Below are positions 1 through 8,113 of a stretch of DNA of 37,136 bases, one piece after another. The notes beneath the pieces are model-generated. The model saw only the letters and a program-made list of their open reading frames with translations. It ran no database searches and was not told where the DNA came from. Origin of the DNA: JAJFTV01 sp964426355. Lineage in GTDB: Bacteria; Chloroflexota; Anaerolineae; Anaerolineales; Anaerolineaceae. The position numbers were made by a program, and so were the translations under genes. The stretch is taken from assembly GCA_964426355.1 (NCBI GenBank), contig CAYRRA010000016.1:1-37136 (forward strand), given 5' to 3'. Within the stretch, counting starts at the first letter, position 1; every line of letters starts with the position of its first letter.

Positions 1-1627
1 CATTCATAAACAATTCAATGTCTGATTCGACAGAAGCGATGCCAGCAACACCGAATTTCTCGACAATTACCCTGGCAACGTTTGGAGAGAAGAATCCGGG
101 AAGCGTAGGACCAAGATGGATGTTCTTAACCCCTAAATACAAGAGTGCGAGTAGAACGATGACGGCTTTCTGCTCATACCAGGCAATGTTGAAGGCGATG
201 GGTAGTTGATTGATATCGTCCAGCCCAAACACTTCTTTAAGTTGTAACGCGATGAAGGCAAGTGAGTAGGAATCATTGCATTGACCAGCATCCAAGACCC
301 TCGGAATTCCGTTGATATCACCCAATTGTAATTTGTTGTATCTATACTTTGCGCAACCTGCAGTTAGTATGATGGTGTCTTTTGGCAGTTCCCTGGCAAA
401 TTCCGTATAATACTCGCGGGATTTCATTCTTCCATCACAGCCAGCCATCACAAAGAATTTCTTGATTGACCCGTTTTTAATGGCTTCAACGATCTTGTCC
501 GCCAGAGCCATTACCTGATTAGGGGCAAAACCGCCAACAATGCTTCCTGTTTCTATATCTGCGGGAGCGGGAAGAGTCTTTGCGAGTTCAATAATCTCTG
601 AGAAATCTTTTTTTCCGTTTTCATCAGCTTCGATATGCTTACAACCGGGATACCCCGATGCTCCTGTAGTAAAGATGCGACTTCTGACTTCTTCGCTTTT
701 TGGCGGCACTATGCAGTTCGTTGTAAATAGAATGGGTCCGTGGAAAGAAACGAATTCTTCCAGTTGTTTCCACCAGGCATTGCCGTAATTTCCTACAAAA
801 TTGTCGTATTTTTTAAAGGCAGGGTAATAATGAGCGGGAAGCATTTCACTGTGCGTATAAATATCTACACCAGTCCCTTTTGTCTGCTCCAGTAGTTGTT
901 CGAGATCGGTTAAGTCGTGACCAGAGATAAGGATAGCGGGGTTATTACGCACACCGATGTTTACCTGAGTAATCTCAGGATTTCCAAACCTTGAGGTATG
1001 TGCGCCATCCAATAATGCCATGGCTTTAACGCCATATTCTCCCGTCTTCAATGTCAGTGCTACAAGGTCATCCGCTGTCAGCGAATCGTCAAGTGTGGCT
1101 GCCAGAGCTTCGTAAATAAAGGAATTAATGGATAAATCTTCTTTGCCTATGTTCTTTGCATGCTCGGTATAAGCCGCCATGCCTTTAAGCCCATAAATGA
1201 TTGTCTCTCGAAGAGAACGTATATCTTCATTTTCAGTTGCCAATACTCCAACAGAAGCCGCTTTTTCAAGCACAGATTCTCTGCTGTCTACTGTGAATCT
1301 CGCCGCATCGTGCAAAGTGCTTACATCCACTAGTTCTTGCAGTTTATTTCTTAATTTAATCATTTTTATGATCTGATTTTCGATGTGCACATCGTCAAAG
1401 TTCGCGTTGGTGATGGTCATAAAAAGGCTGCTAAGAACTTCGTAATTCATTTCATCAAAATCATTTATTTGGATGTTTCTATTTATTACGATATCCGAGA
1501 TTCCCTTAAGCGTGTAGATGAGTAAATCTTGAAGTTTTGCAACCTCCTCATTCTTTCCACAGACGCCTTTAATTGTACATCCTGTGTTTTTTGCAGTTTC
1601 CTGGCATTGATAACAAAACATACTCAT
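1..1627 (-). CDS. hcp: Hybrid cluster protein (hydroxylamine reductase), 3' end cut by window
   Basis: Reading the minus strand from ATG at 1627 gives 542 codons before the window edge; the family is about 550 aa, so only the last few residues are missing. A ribosome site (GGAG) lies about 8 nt upstream of the start. The N-terminus has Cys5-x2-Cys8-x8-Cys17-x5-Cys23, the spacing of the Desulfovibrio-type [4Fe-4S] proximal cluster rather than the longer enterobacterial spacing. Further on, SGHDL, THSEM, TTNC, AGCDGR, AGCAKYR, GQCND and WYEQKAV match the His, Glu, Cys and Lys ligands of the hybrid 4Fe-2O-2S cluster. The family is cytoplasmic and reduces NO or hydroxylamine in nitrosative stress defence. 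The gene is clearly more AT-rich than the genes to its right. Identity is sure; physiological role is by family. Confidence 0.95.
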   Translation of the reverse strand, partial: MSMFCYQCQETAKNTGCTIKGVCGKNEEVAKLQDLLIYTLKGISDIVINRNIQINDFDEMNYEVLSSLFMTITNANFDDVHIENQIIKMIKLRNKLQELVDVSTLHDAARFTVDSRESVLEKAASVGVLATENEDIRSLRETIIYGLKGMAAYTEHAKNIGKEDLSINSFIYEALAATLDDSLTADDLVALTLKTGEYGVKAMALLDGAHTSRFGNPEITQVNIGVRNNPAILISGHDLTDLEQLLEQTKGTGVDIYTHSEMLPAHYYPAFKKYDNFVGNYGNAWWKQLEEFVSFHGPILFTTNCIVPPKSEEVRSRIFTTGASGYPGCKHIEADENGKKDFSEIIELAKTLPAPADIETGSIVGGFAPNQVMALADKIVEAIKNGSIKKFFVMAGCDGRMKSREYYTEFARELPKDTIILTAGCAKYRYNKLQLGDINGIPRVLDAGQCNDSYSLAFIALQLKEVFGLDDINQLPIAFNIAWYEQKAVIVLLALLYLGVKNIHLGPTLPGFFSPNVARVIVEKFGVAGIASVESDIELFMN

Positions 1628-2430
1628 TTTTCGTTTCTCCAATCAATAAATTTTAAGAAATCTGACAGTATTTTTCCAATATCTATTGCTATTATGCGTC
1701 CGCATCAGATTACAATTGATTTCGCTGTTCTTTTGAGACAACTAACAAAAAAATTCGATCAATCGTTAAATTCCATATCTGATATTTATCTGCAACCATT
1801 TCATTTAAGAAGAGTGATGGTTGTGGCTGGACACACTTAATATTAACACAATCTTATCTAAAATATCGTATTTTTGTGACCCATTTAATAAAATCGCGTG
1901 TTGGAAATGATTTTTCTCAGTTTTAATGGATGACAAACGACAGGTTTGGATATGAAAATGTATTTCCTGCAAGAAAGACTTTGACATCGATTTCTTGATA
2001 GGATCATTTGATAAGATTTTCAACACTACATTCCTGGCTGAGACGCGTTCCTGTCAGAAAAACGAACTTCAAGCGAAATATCAATTTTGCTGATGGTATT
2101 CCGTTTACTTTGCAAAGCCCGTTTTGAACAGCAGAAGCAGATTCTAAGCCAGGCTCATTGGGTGAAAGATGGCTTTAATGGCTCAAAAGAACTGGAGTAA
2201 CAGGTATCTAATTTCGTTAAACGTTAGATGTTTTACTACCTTTTCATCTTTACTCAATGAAATGGATAGAGCCGAGACTTGTCAGGCGAACCTTGCATAC
2301 TCTTATATATAACAGGTCTATTAACTAGATTTAAAATTTCGCCGGTGAAAACCATGTACAATGATAAAAATTTCATTTCTTCCTGGTATGCGACAGGAAA
2401 AAATACACACACCCGGTTAAGAGGTGCAGG
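1628..2430. other. Long AT-rich intergenic region, no gene recognised
   Basis: About 800 bases between divergent hcp and msrB. I see no convincing gene. Frame +2 at 2042-2209 is open and ends in TAA (ending KDGFNGSKELE), which could be the tail of a decayed gene, but a stop lies directly upstream and I do not recognise it. An inverted repeat (ATCTAA, 12 nt, TTAGAT) lies near 2205-2229. A weak msrB promoter (TTGTCA near 2279 followed by a TATATA-rich stretch near 2305) is possible. The hcp promoter must lie here too, but no clear FNR/HcpR-like box was found by eye. Confidence 0.4.
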
Positions 2431-2838
2431 ATGACAAAGGAAATAAAAAAGACAGATGATGAATGGCGAAAGGTATTAACCCCGCTACAGTTTGAGGTGA
2501 CCCGCCGCAAGGGTACTGAACCGCCCTTTAGCGGGAAGTACAACAAGTTTTACAAGGACGGCGTTTACCGTTGCGTGGCTTGCGGAGCACCCTTATTCAG
2601 TTCGGAAAGCAAATATGATTCCGGTTCAGGCTGGCCCAGCTTTTGGGAGGCAATGGGCGAGGGGCATATTAAAACCTCGATGGACTACAGCCACGGGATG
2701 ATACGCACCGAGGTCCGCTGTGGGCGCTGCGATGCCCACCTGGGGCACCTTTTTGATGACGGTCCGCAACCCAGCGGGCAGCGATACTGCATCAATTCCG
2801 CTGCGCTGGATTTTGAGAGCGCTGAAAAAGAGGCTTGA
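2431..2838 (+). CDS. msrB: Peptide-methionine (R)-S-oxide reductase MsrB
   Basis: This 135-aa protein reduces methionine-R-sulfoxide in proteins, a cytoplasmic oxidative-damage repair role. It is a single MsrB domain of the usual length. Two CxxC pairs (Cys48/Cys51 and Cys97/Cys100) are the structural zinc site. The conserved SGSGWPSF stretch lies at residues 64-71, and the catalytic Cys120 sits in RYCINSAAL near the C-terminus, so this is the cysteine form, not the selenocysteine form. A GAGGTG ribosome site precedes ATG 2431. The last 47 nt overlap tail-to-tail with the convergent membrane-protein gene. No MsrA partner is present in the window. Confidence 0.97.
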   Translation: MTKEIKKTDDEWRKVLTPLQFEVTRRKGTEPPFSGKYNKFYKDGVYRCVACGAPLFSSESKYDSGSGWPSFWEAMGEGHIKTSMDYSHGMIRTEVRCGRCDAHLGHLFDDGPQPSGQRYCINSAALDFESAEKEA

Positions 2839-4327
2839 CCCAGCGCCACCACCAGCCGCTGCTGAGTACCAGCGCGCTTAATGCCAGTATCAACGCTACC
2901 ATCTGCCAGAACGGTAGCTTGCCCCACCACTGGTAATAGCGGCTGAAGTACCAACTGGTGAAAAACGCCAGGCAGATGGCTTCTACGATGAGCCAGCGTG
3001 CCAGCCAGGCATCGCGGTGTTCTATGGCAAACTGTACTGCCCAGGCAGCCAGCAGTGCCAACCAGGGCAGGAAGGACGCGCGGTAGCGGGGGTTGTCCCA
3101 GGCATCCCCGCCTGCGCGCATCGAGGAGAGCAGCAGCCAGAGCAGCAGAAATGAGGTCACCCAGAGAAAAATGTTTCGGTCGCGTGCAGTGGGGGTTTTG
3201 AAGATGCTGAAAATAGCATAAATGATCAAGGGTGCCAGAGCGTACCAGCCGACAGCGCGCGGGACCATGATTAAGCGCCAGAGAGGTACGGTGGGCTCGG
3301 CTATGGCAGCCGGCAGCACAGGCTGCGCCAACCCGTAGGTGACGATGATCGGTATCCGGAAAATGTCTCCAGCTTCTTTAACCAGTTTTTGGATCCATCC
3401 GGAGCCCATTTCGGTGAGCTTGATATCCAGGCTGGCGGAGGTGAGAAACCATCCGTAAGATAGGACAAGAATAACAATTGCCCCGGTGATTACACCAGCC
3501 CACAGGAGCCATTTGGGACCGTGATAGTGCGGCAACAGGGTTTCGATGATATACCAAACGGCGAGGAACCCGGCAATGGCAATCGCCACGCGCGAGGAGA
3601 TGAGCAGCATTCCTGCAAAACTGCCCAGGAAAACCAGGATGCGCGTACGGTCTTTTGCCTGGGCAACAACCGCCCAAAAGGCGATGGCGCTTAGACCAAG
3701 CAGAAACGGCTCGCGCATTTGTGAACTGCCAAACAAGATTCCGTCCGGGTAGAGGATGAGGAACCAGCTTGCCAGGTTTGCCAGCCGCAGGTTCCAACGT
3801 CCTTCAACTGCCTTTCGGAAAAAGGGCACGCCAATGGCGGTCAGGGCGGCACCCAAAATGAGCAAGAGGTAGGGGCGGTGGGCGTCTGGGCTGATGTAGC
3901 GGTAGATAAAGGCGCTGAGGGAGAGCAGCCCCCCGTATTGATCGACCTTCATTTCGCTTTGGAAACTGACCCACAGTGGTGCATCCGACTGCGCCAGGTT
4001 CCACGCAGCAATATCGCGTTCGTGTGAGTCTCTAAACAGATACCCATGATACTGCACCTCTGTGTCATATCCATACACAGGCAGGGCTTTGTTTACGGCG
4101 ATACCGATCACGACCCGCAGCAGGAATGCCAGCACCACCATCCATGCCAGCGTTTTTCCCGCTCCGCCCCAATGCCAGGCGGAGAACATACCAAACAGGC
4201 TGACCCAGAGAACCAATGCAGATGCCAGCAAGCCGGGCAGGAATTCCCCCGGGCTGAGCAGCGCAACGGGCACTGCGAGTAGGATGGATACGAAAAGGGT
4301 GAGAAGGATTCGTTTAACGAGGTTCAC
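2792..4327 (-). CDS. Polytopic membrane protein, GT-C / ArnT-like glycosyltransferase fold (putative)
   Basis: The 511-aa protein has a hydrophobic N-terminus and roughly ten or more predicted membrane segments spread over its whole length, with aromatic/Trp-rich loops. After the second or third segment a polar loop (YGYDTEVQYHGYLFRDSHERD) carries several acidic residues, the place where GT-C glycosyltransferases keep their catalytic Asp/Glu. No soluble domain is seen. The start is GTG at 4327 with AGGAG six nt upstream. A function in lipid-linked sugar transfer is inferred from overall architecture only; an uncharacterised membrane protein is equally possible. It stands alone: a terminator separates it from the upstream minus-strand gene, and its 3' end overlaps msrB by 47 nt. 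Confidence 0.6.
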   Translation of the reverse strand: MNLVKRILLTLFVSILLAVPVALLSPGEFLPGLLASALVLWVSLFGMFSAWHWGGAGKTLAWMVVLAFLLRVVIGIAVNKALPVYGYDTEVQYHGYLFRDSHERDIAAWNLAQSDAPLWVSFQSEMKVDQYGGLLSLSAFIYRYISPDAHRPYLLLILGAALTAIGVPFFRKAVEGRWNLRLANLASWFLILYPDGILFGSSQMREPFLLGLSAIAFWAVVAQAKDRTRILVFLGSFAGMLLISSRVAIAIAGFLAVWYIIETLLPHYHGPKWLLWAGVITGAIVILVLSYGWFLTSASLDIKLTEMGSGWIQKLVKEAGDIFRIPIIVTYGLAQPVLPAAIAEPTVPLWRLIMVPRAVGWYALAPLIIYAIFSIFKTPTARDRNIFLWVTSFLLLWLLLSSMRAGGDAWDNPRYRASFLPWLALLAAWAVQFAIEHRDAWLARWLIVEAICLAFFTSWYFSRYYQWWGKLPFWQMVALILALSALVLSSGWWWRWVKPLFQRSQNPAQRN

Positions 4328-4400
4328 AGCATGCTCCTGAATGAGTGGATCGTGTTGTACACCGTATTGTAACCGAAACCCGGAAATTTGCCGTCAGGTG

Positions 4401-4431
4401 AAAAGAGAAGCCGCCGGTGGAATCGGCGGCT
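4401..4431 (-). terminator. Rho-independent terminator
   Basis: AGCCGCCG (4409-4416) pairs perfectly with CGGCGGCT (4424-4431) around a 7-nt loop. On the minus strand the stem is followed by CTTCTCTTTT. It closes the transcript of the 4467-4928 gene. Confidence 0.8.
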
Positions 4432-4466
4432 AAGGGAAGTGGAGCGAGCAAACATCACGCAGCAGG

Positions 4467-4928
4467 TCAAAGCCCTTGTGCAACTGCCGTCAGCAACAGC
4501 ACTGCCAGACCGCAAAGGTTGGTCCATCTCAATAGAGTGGAAAGGGATGCTGGGAGGGCAGGGTTGGCTTCAAGACGCACTGATTTTGCATTAAACCTGA
4601 ATGCCAGGAAAATCATTGCCACAACAAGAATGTGCTTGATAACCATGAATATCGTCCACCCATTGGCGAAAATCCTACCAAAACCGGGGTAATTGGCGTC
4701 GGCGATCATCAAGTACACACCACTCAGCAAGAAAACCAGTAAAGCGATGTTGATCCAGGAGCGCGAGCGGGTGCTGATTTCCTTGAGTACACCTGCCAGT
4801 TCAACGCCTTTTAGATGATTTTTGATTGCGGGTAAAAAGACCAGCGCCAGCAAGAGGTAATGACCGATTAAGATGATGGTTGCCAGCGTGTGCAGCCAAT
4901 ACGAAGTAACAGATAATACGTAAGTCAT
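4467..4928 (-). CDS. Four-segment membrane protein, CopD / DUF-type (putative)
   Basis: The 153-aa protein starts at ATG 4928, chosen because AGGAG lies 7 nt upstream; a longer in-frame start at 4970 has no such site. It shows four hydrophobic segments with His residues in or near them (YWLHTLA, LIGHYLL and VIKHILV), like the CopD-type and related small cytochrome-like membrane families. No function is certain; copper or heme involvement is only suggested by the histidines. It lies 50 nt downstream of the small 76-aa gene on the same strand and is probably co-transcribed with it from the promoter near 5252. Confidence 0.7.
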   Translation of the reverse strand: MTYVLSVTSYWLHTLATIILIGHYLLLALVFLPAIKNHLKGVELAGVLKEISTRSRSWINIALLVFLLSGVYLMIADANYPGFGRIFANGWTIFMVIKHILVVAMIFLAFRFNAKSVRLEANPALPASLSTLLRWTNLCGLAVLLLTAVAQGL

Positions 4929-4978
4929 GATATTTCTCCTTGTTTTGAAATCTTCTATCAAAGAACGCAATCCCGCGT

Positions 4979-5209
4979 TCAGTGTTTTACCGGGTTGATT
5001 GAAATCAAAGTCAGGTTGAGGTCACGAATTTTGTCCAAAAGCCCATGCAAAGCAGACTGGTCGGGCAGTGCGACCGTCAGGATCGTGACGGGTTGTTGGG
5101 TTTCACCATTGAAGTTTTGTACGTGATCCAATTCACACTGCCAGTCAACCCACTCTTTGCTCAAGTGACCTTTAATAACGATTCGGTAGAGATTTGTGCT
5201 GTTTTGCAT
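4979..5209 (-). CDS. Small conserved-looking protein, unknown function
   Basis: The 76-aa soluble protein starts at ATG 5209 with AAGAGGT upstream; the longer frame from 5278 lacks a ribosome site and would cover the promoter. It has an N-terminal beta-like stretch (YRIVIKGHLSKEWVDW) and a C-terminal segment with DQSALHGLLDKIRDLNLTLISI. From general experience, small proteins with this kind of C-terminal segment are common in Chloroflexota, usually annotated hypothetical. It leads the pair with the membrane protein and sits just behind a palindrome that may be an operator, so the pair may answer to a dedicated regulator. No function can be given. Confidence 0.75.
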   Translation of the reverse strand: MQNSTNLYRIVIKGHLSKEWVDWQCELDHVQNFNGETQQPVTILTVALPDQSALHGLLDKIRDLNLTLISINPVKH

Positions 5210-5251
5210 ATCAGACCTCTTTTTTGCAGTGACTTTTCTTTCAACAGCCTG

Positions 5252-5293
5252 AGTATAAGCAAAGACACCCTGGTGCACATCGCACAGGGGTGT
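5252..5293 (-). promoter_or_regulatory. Promoter -10 with adjoining 29-nt inverted repeat (candidate operator)
   Basis: On the minus strand TATACT (5252-5257) is a good -10. Seven nt upstream is an imperfect palindrome at 5265-5293 whose arms read ACACCCTGGTGC and ACACCCCTGTGC. The dyad covers the -35 position, and no good TTGACA is present, so the promoter may be controlled by a dimeric regulator. It drives the 76-aa gene and the membrane gene. Confidence 0.5.
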
Positions 5294-5380
5294 AATCTTT
5301 GGTGAATGTCTTTTGAAATGGAATGACTCTTAAGTGTTACTGCCGGCGCAAAAACGGCAGGGGAAAGGACTGTTCCGGTA

Positions 5381-8080
5381 TTACGGTATCGCGGTTAACC
5401 CCAACCGTTGTGCTTCCAGAATCGCCTGCGAGCGGTTTTCAACCCCCAGTTTGTTGAAGATGTGATGGGTGTGTCGTTTAACCGTGTTGATTGTGATGAA
5501 CAGTTTTTCAGCGATTTGCTGGTTAGAATATCCCTGGCAGATCCAAGACAGTACCTCGCGCTCTCGTGCGGACAAGGTTGTTTCAATTGCGTTGAGTGTT
5601 GGTGCATCCCCTTCAACGCCGGTCTCCTTTTGCAAACAAACCATGAGATCAGCCAGGAATTTTTTCACCTGTGCATCCGTTGGTTTGAGCACCTGTAACA
5701 ACGGCAGCAGCGGACTGCCCGCATCCAGGAAAGGTCTTTTCAGATCTTCACGACTTGCCATTAATACTGCTTTTTCCAGTGAACATACCGCAGTTTCGAG
5801 ATAATTGCTATACAGCTCAGCCAGTGAACGATAAACCCATGCCGATACCAACTGCCTTCCATGCCCAGCCTTTTCGATTGCTGGTATCAGTTCATCCAAT
5901 AAAGCCAGGGCTTGTTGAACGCTTTTTACATTGCGAATGCCCTGATGGAGCCAGAGTGCACACGCCAGCAGTTGTTCCTGCTCCATGTTTTTGGCTGTCA
6001 GCGGGTTGCCCTGGTTCGCCGCACGCGTTTTGAACAACCAATCGTAAGCCTGTGAAAATTCACCCTTCTCCAGCCAGAGCAATACTTTTAGCCTCTCCCA
6101 TTCGCTCCATAATTCAATCAGGTAGCCTTCGTTTTGCAGCAGTGGATATGCTTGTTGGAGAAAACCTTCTGTGTCCACCAGGTTCTTTTGTGCGAAAGAC
6201 ATCTCTGCCATGCGCACATAGAAGAAACCGATCTCTCTTGAATCGCGTTGCTCTAAAAGCGATGCTGCTTCCTTCAGATACTTTTCTGCTTCTTGCAGCG
6301 AGTTTTGATCCAGCAGTACGCTGGACAAACCCAATCTTGCCTGGTTGCTGAAAGGCTGGTTGGGGTCGATCATTTGCAGAGCTTCCCTGTAGAGTTGAGC
6401 GCTCTCCAGGAGATGCCCGCGCCAGTGCTTCACCTGTGCCAGCGCGCACAAAGCGCGCGCCTGCTGTTCCCTGTTCCCGGTGCGCAGTGCCTGGCGATGA
6501 AAACTGCACCAGACTCGTTCACATTCTTTTAGATTGCCGGTCAGTAAATAGATATACCCAGCCAGCCGGAAGGTGTACATCCAACGTGGGTTTTGTGGAT
6601 GGACATACTTCTCATATTCCTGGATGTATTTCTGCGCGCTTTCCGGATCGCCGGTTTTCTCTGAAAAAAATGCCCAAACACAGTAAAGTTGCCCTAACAG
6701 CTCATCTCTTTCGCTGCCCTCCAGGGATGCTGATAGCGCTATTTTCTCTGCGTCCCTCAAAAAACTTTCCGGGTCACCCTCTCCACCTAAAAGCGTCAGT
6801 ACAAAAGCCTGTGTGGCACTCAGCCAGGGGTGAGCACGCAGCAGGTCTACGGGCAGCCGGGAGACCCACCTGGGGATAGCGAAAACTTCCTTTGAGTACA
6901 ACATGGCATGCACCATTTTTTCGAGGATTTCTCCGGCAAGGGGGTGGTCTGCGGCTGCCAGCGCATATTCGATGGCTTCAGGCAGCAGATGATTTTGGCT
7001 GCACCAGTCTGCCGCCCGTGCAGCCAGCGTTTTGTGCAGCCCGGCATGGGTGAGGTTGAGCCGTGCTCTCAGCAATTCTGAAAAGAGGGGGTGGTAGCGA
7101 AACCAGGTATGTTCCTCGTCAAGCGGGATCAAGAACAGGTTTGCGCGTTCCAATTGCGCCAGCATGGCTGCACTTTCATTATCTGTTTCCAGAAGTACAT
7201 CACACAACGGGGCGCAGAACCGATCCAGGGTGGATGTGCACATCAGAAAGGTTTGCACGTTTTCAGGCTGCTGCTCCAGGATTTCTTCCACCAGGTATTC
7301 AAGGATATAGCGATGCTCTCCGCTGAATTTTTGAATAAAATGAGAAGGGTCGCTGCGACCTTTAAGAGACAAACCCGCCATTTGCAGTCCCGCGATCCAG
7401 CCCTCGGTGCGTTGAACAAGCCGTTCAATATCGCCCTGCGATAGCTGAAGCTGCATATATTCCGTCAGAAAACGGGAGGCATCGCTGGTTGAAAATCTCA
7501 GGTTATCCAGACGCAGTTCCAGTATTTGCCCGCGACCGCGCAAACTGGCGAGGGAAAGAGGTGGGTCCGAGCGGGTGACAATCACCAGCCGCATGAGGGG
7601 CGGCAAATGGCGGTGTAAAAAGCTGGTCAGTTCGTGTATGTTGTGGCTTTGGATGGAATGATAATCATCCAGCACCAATATGGCTGGCGAATCGGATTGG
7701 TTGATGAAATTAATCTGCGAGATGAGGATGTTCCGGGCAGCCGCCTGCTCTGTTGAGGATACTTCCATTGGATGGGTGATATTGATTGTGTTCTGGCGAA
7801 CATCGGTCAGTGACTGTAAAGCGGTGGTGAGGTAAGAAAGAAAACGCTGTTCGTCGTTATCGTCCTTATCCAGGGTTATCCAGGCGCGCCTGCATTCCAG
7901 GCGATGAAACCATTCGCCTGCCAGGGTGGTTTTTCCGTATCCCGCCGGGGCAGATATTAAAATAAGCTTTTTTCCAACCTCAAACCCTTCATCCAACAGG
8001 GCGAGAAGATCAACCCTGGATACCAGACCGGGTTTCAGGATGGGAGGGATGAATTTGGTGTGCAATAATGGATCGGACAT
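5381..8080 (-). CDS. LuxR-family transcriptional regulator, MalT/LAL type
   Basis: The 899-aa protein has the three-part layout of MalT-like (LAL) activators. An N-terminal STAND-type ATPase carries a Walker A SAPAGYGKTT at residues 43-52 and a Walker B-like AILVLDDYHS near 135-145. The long helical middle (about 350-800) fits tetratricopeptide-like repeats. The C-terminal LuxR helix-turn-helix (LSAREREVLSWICQGYSNQQ onward) covers about the last 65 residues. Such proteins bind ATP and an unknown inducer, then activate transcription. It follows the FAD oxidoreductase gene by 33 nt on the same strand, so the two may be co-transcribed. The ligand and target are not visible in the sequence. No strong ribosome site precedes ATG 8080. 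Confidence 0.93.
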   Translation of the reverse strand: MSDPLLHTKFIPPILKPGLVSRVDLLALLDEGFEVGKKLILISAPAGYGKTTLAGEWFHRLECRRAWITLDKDDNDEQRFLSYLTTALQSLTDVRQNTINITHPMEVSSTEQAAARNILISQINFINQSDSPAILVLDDYHSIQSHNIHELTSFLHRHLPPLMRLVIVTRSDPPLSLASLRGRGQILELRLDNLRFSTSDASRFLTEYMQLQLSQGDIERLVQRTEGWIAGLQMAGLSLKGRSDPSHFIQKFSGEHRYILEYLVEEILEQQPENVQTFLMCTSTLDRFCAPLCDVLLETDNESAAMLAQLERANLFLIPLDEEHTWFRYHPLFSELLRARLNLTHAGLHKTLAARAADWCSQNHLLPEAIEYALAAADHPLAGEILEKMVHAMLYSKEVFAIPRWVSRLPVDLLRAHPWLSATQAFVLTLLGGEGDPESFLRDAEKIALSASLEGSERDELLGQLYCVWAFFSEKTGDPESAQKYIQEYEKYVHPQNPRWMYTFRLAGYIYLLTGNLKECERVWCSFHRQALRTGNREQQARALCALAQVKHWRGHLLESAQLYREALQMIDPNQPFSNQARLGLSSVLLDQNSLQEAEKYLKEAASLLEQRDSREIGFFYVRMAEMSFAQKNLVDTEGFLQQAYPLLQNEGYLIELWSEWERLKVLLWLEKGEFSQAYDWLFKTRAANQGNPLTAKNMEQEQLLACALWLHQGIRNVKSVQQALALLDELIPAIEKAGHGRQLVSAWVYRSLAELYSNYLETAVCSLEKAVLMASREDLKRPFLDAGSPLLPLLQVLKPTDAQVKKFLADLMVCLQKETGVEGDAPTLNAIETTLSAREREVLSWICQGYSNQQIAEKLFITINTVKRHTHHIFNKLGVENRSQAILEAQRLGLTAIP

Positions 8081-8113
8081 GGGGTTGCGGGTTAATTATA
8101 TCGTGGTAACCTA

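Noticed and set aside
1805..2026. 73-codon minus-strand frame in the hcp-msrB gap
   Set aside because: No ribosome site, no recognisable motif, low-complexity composition; kept only as intergenic.
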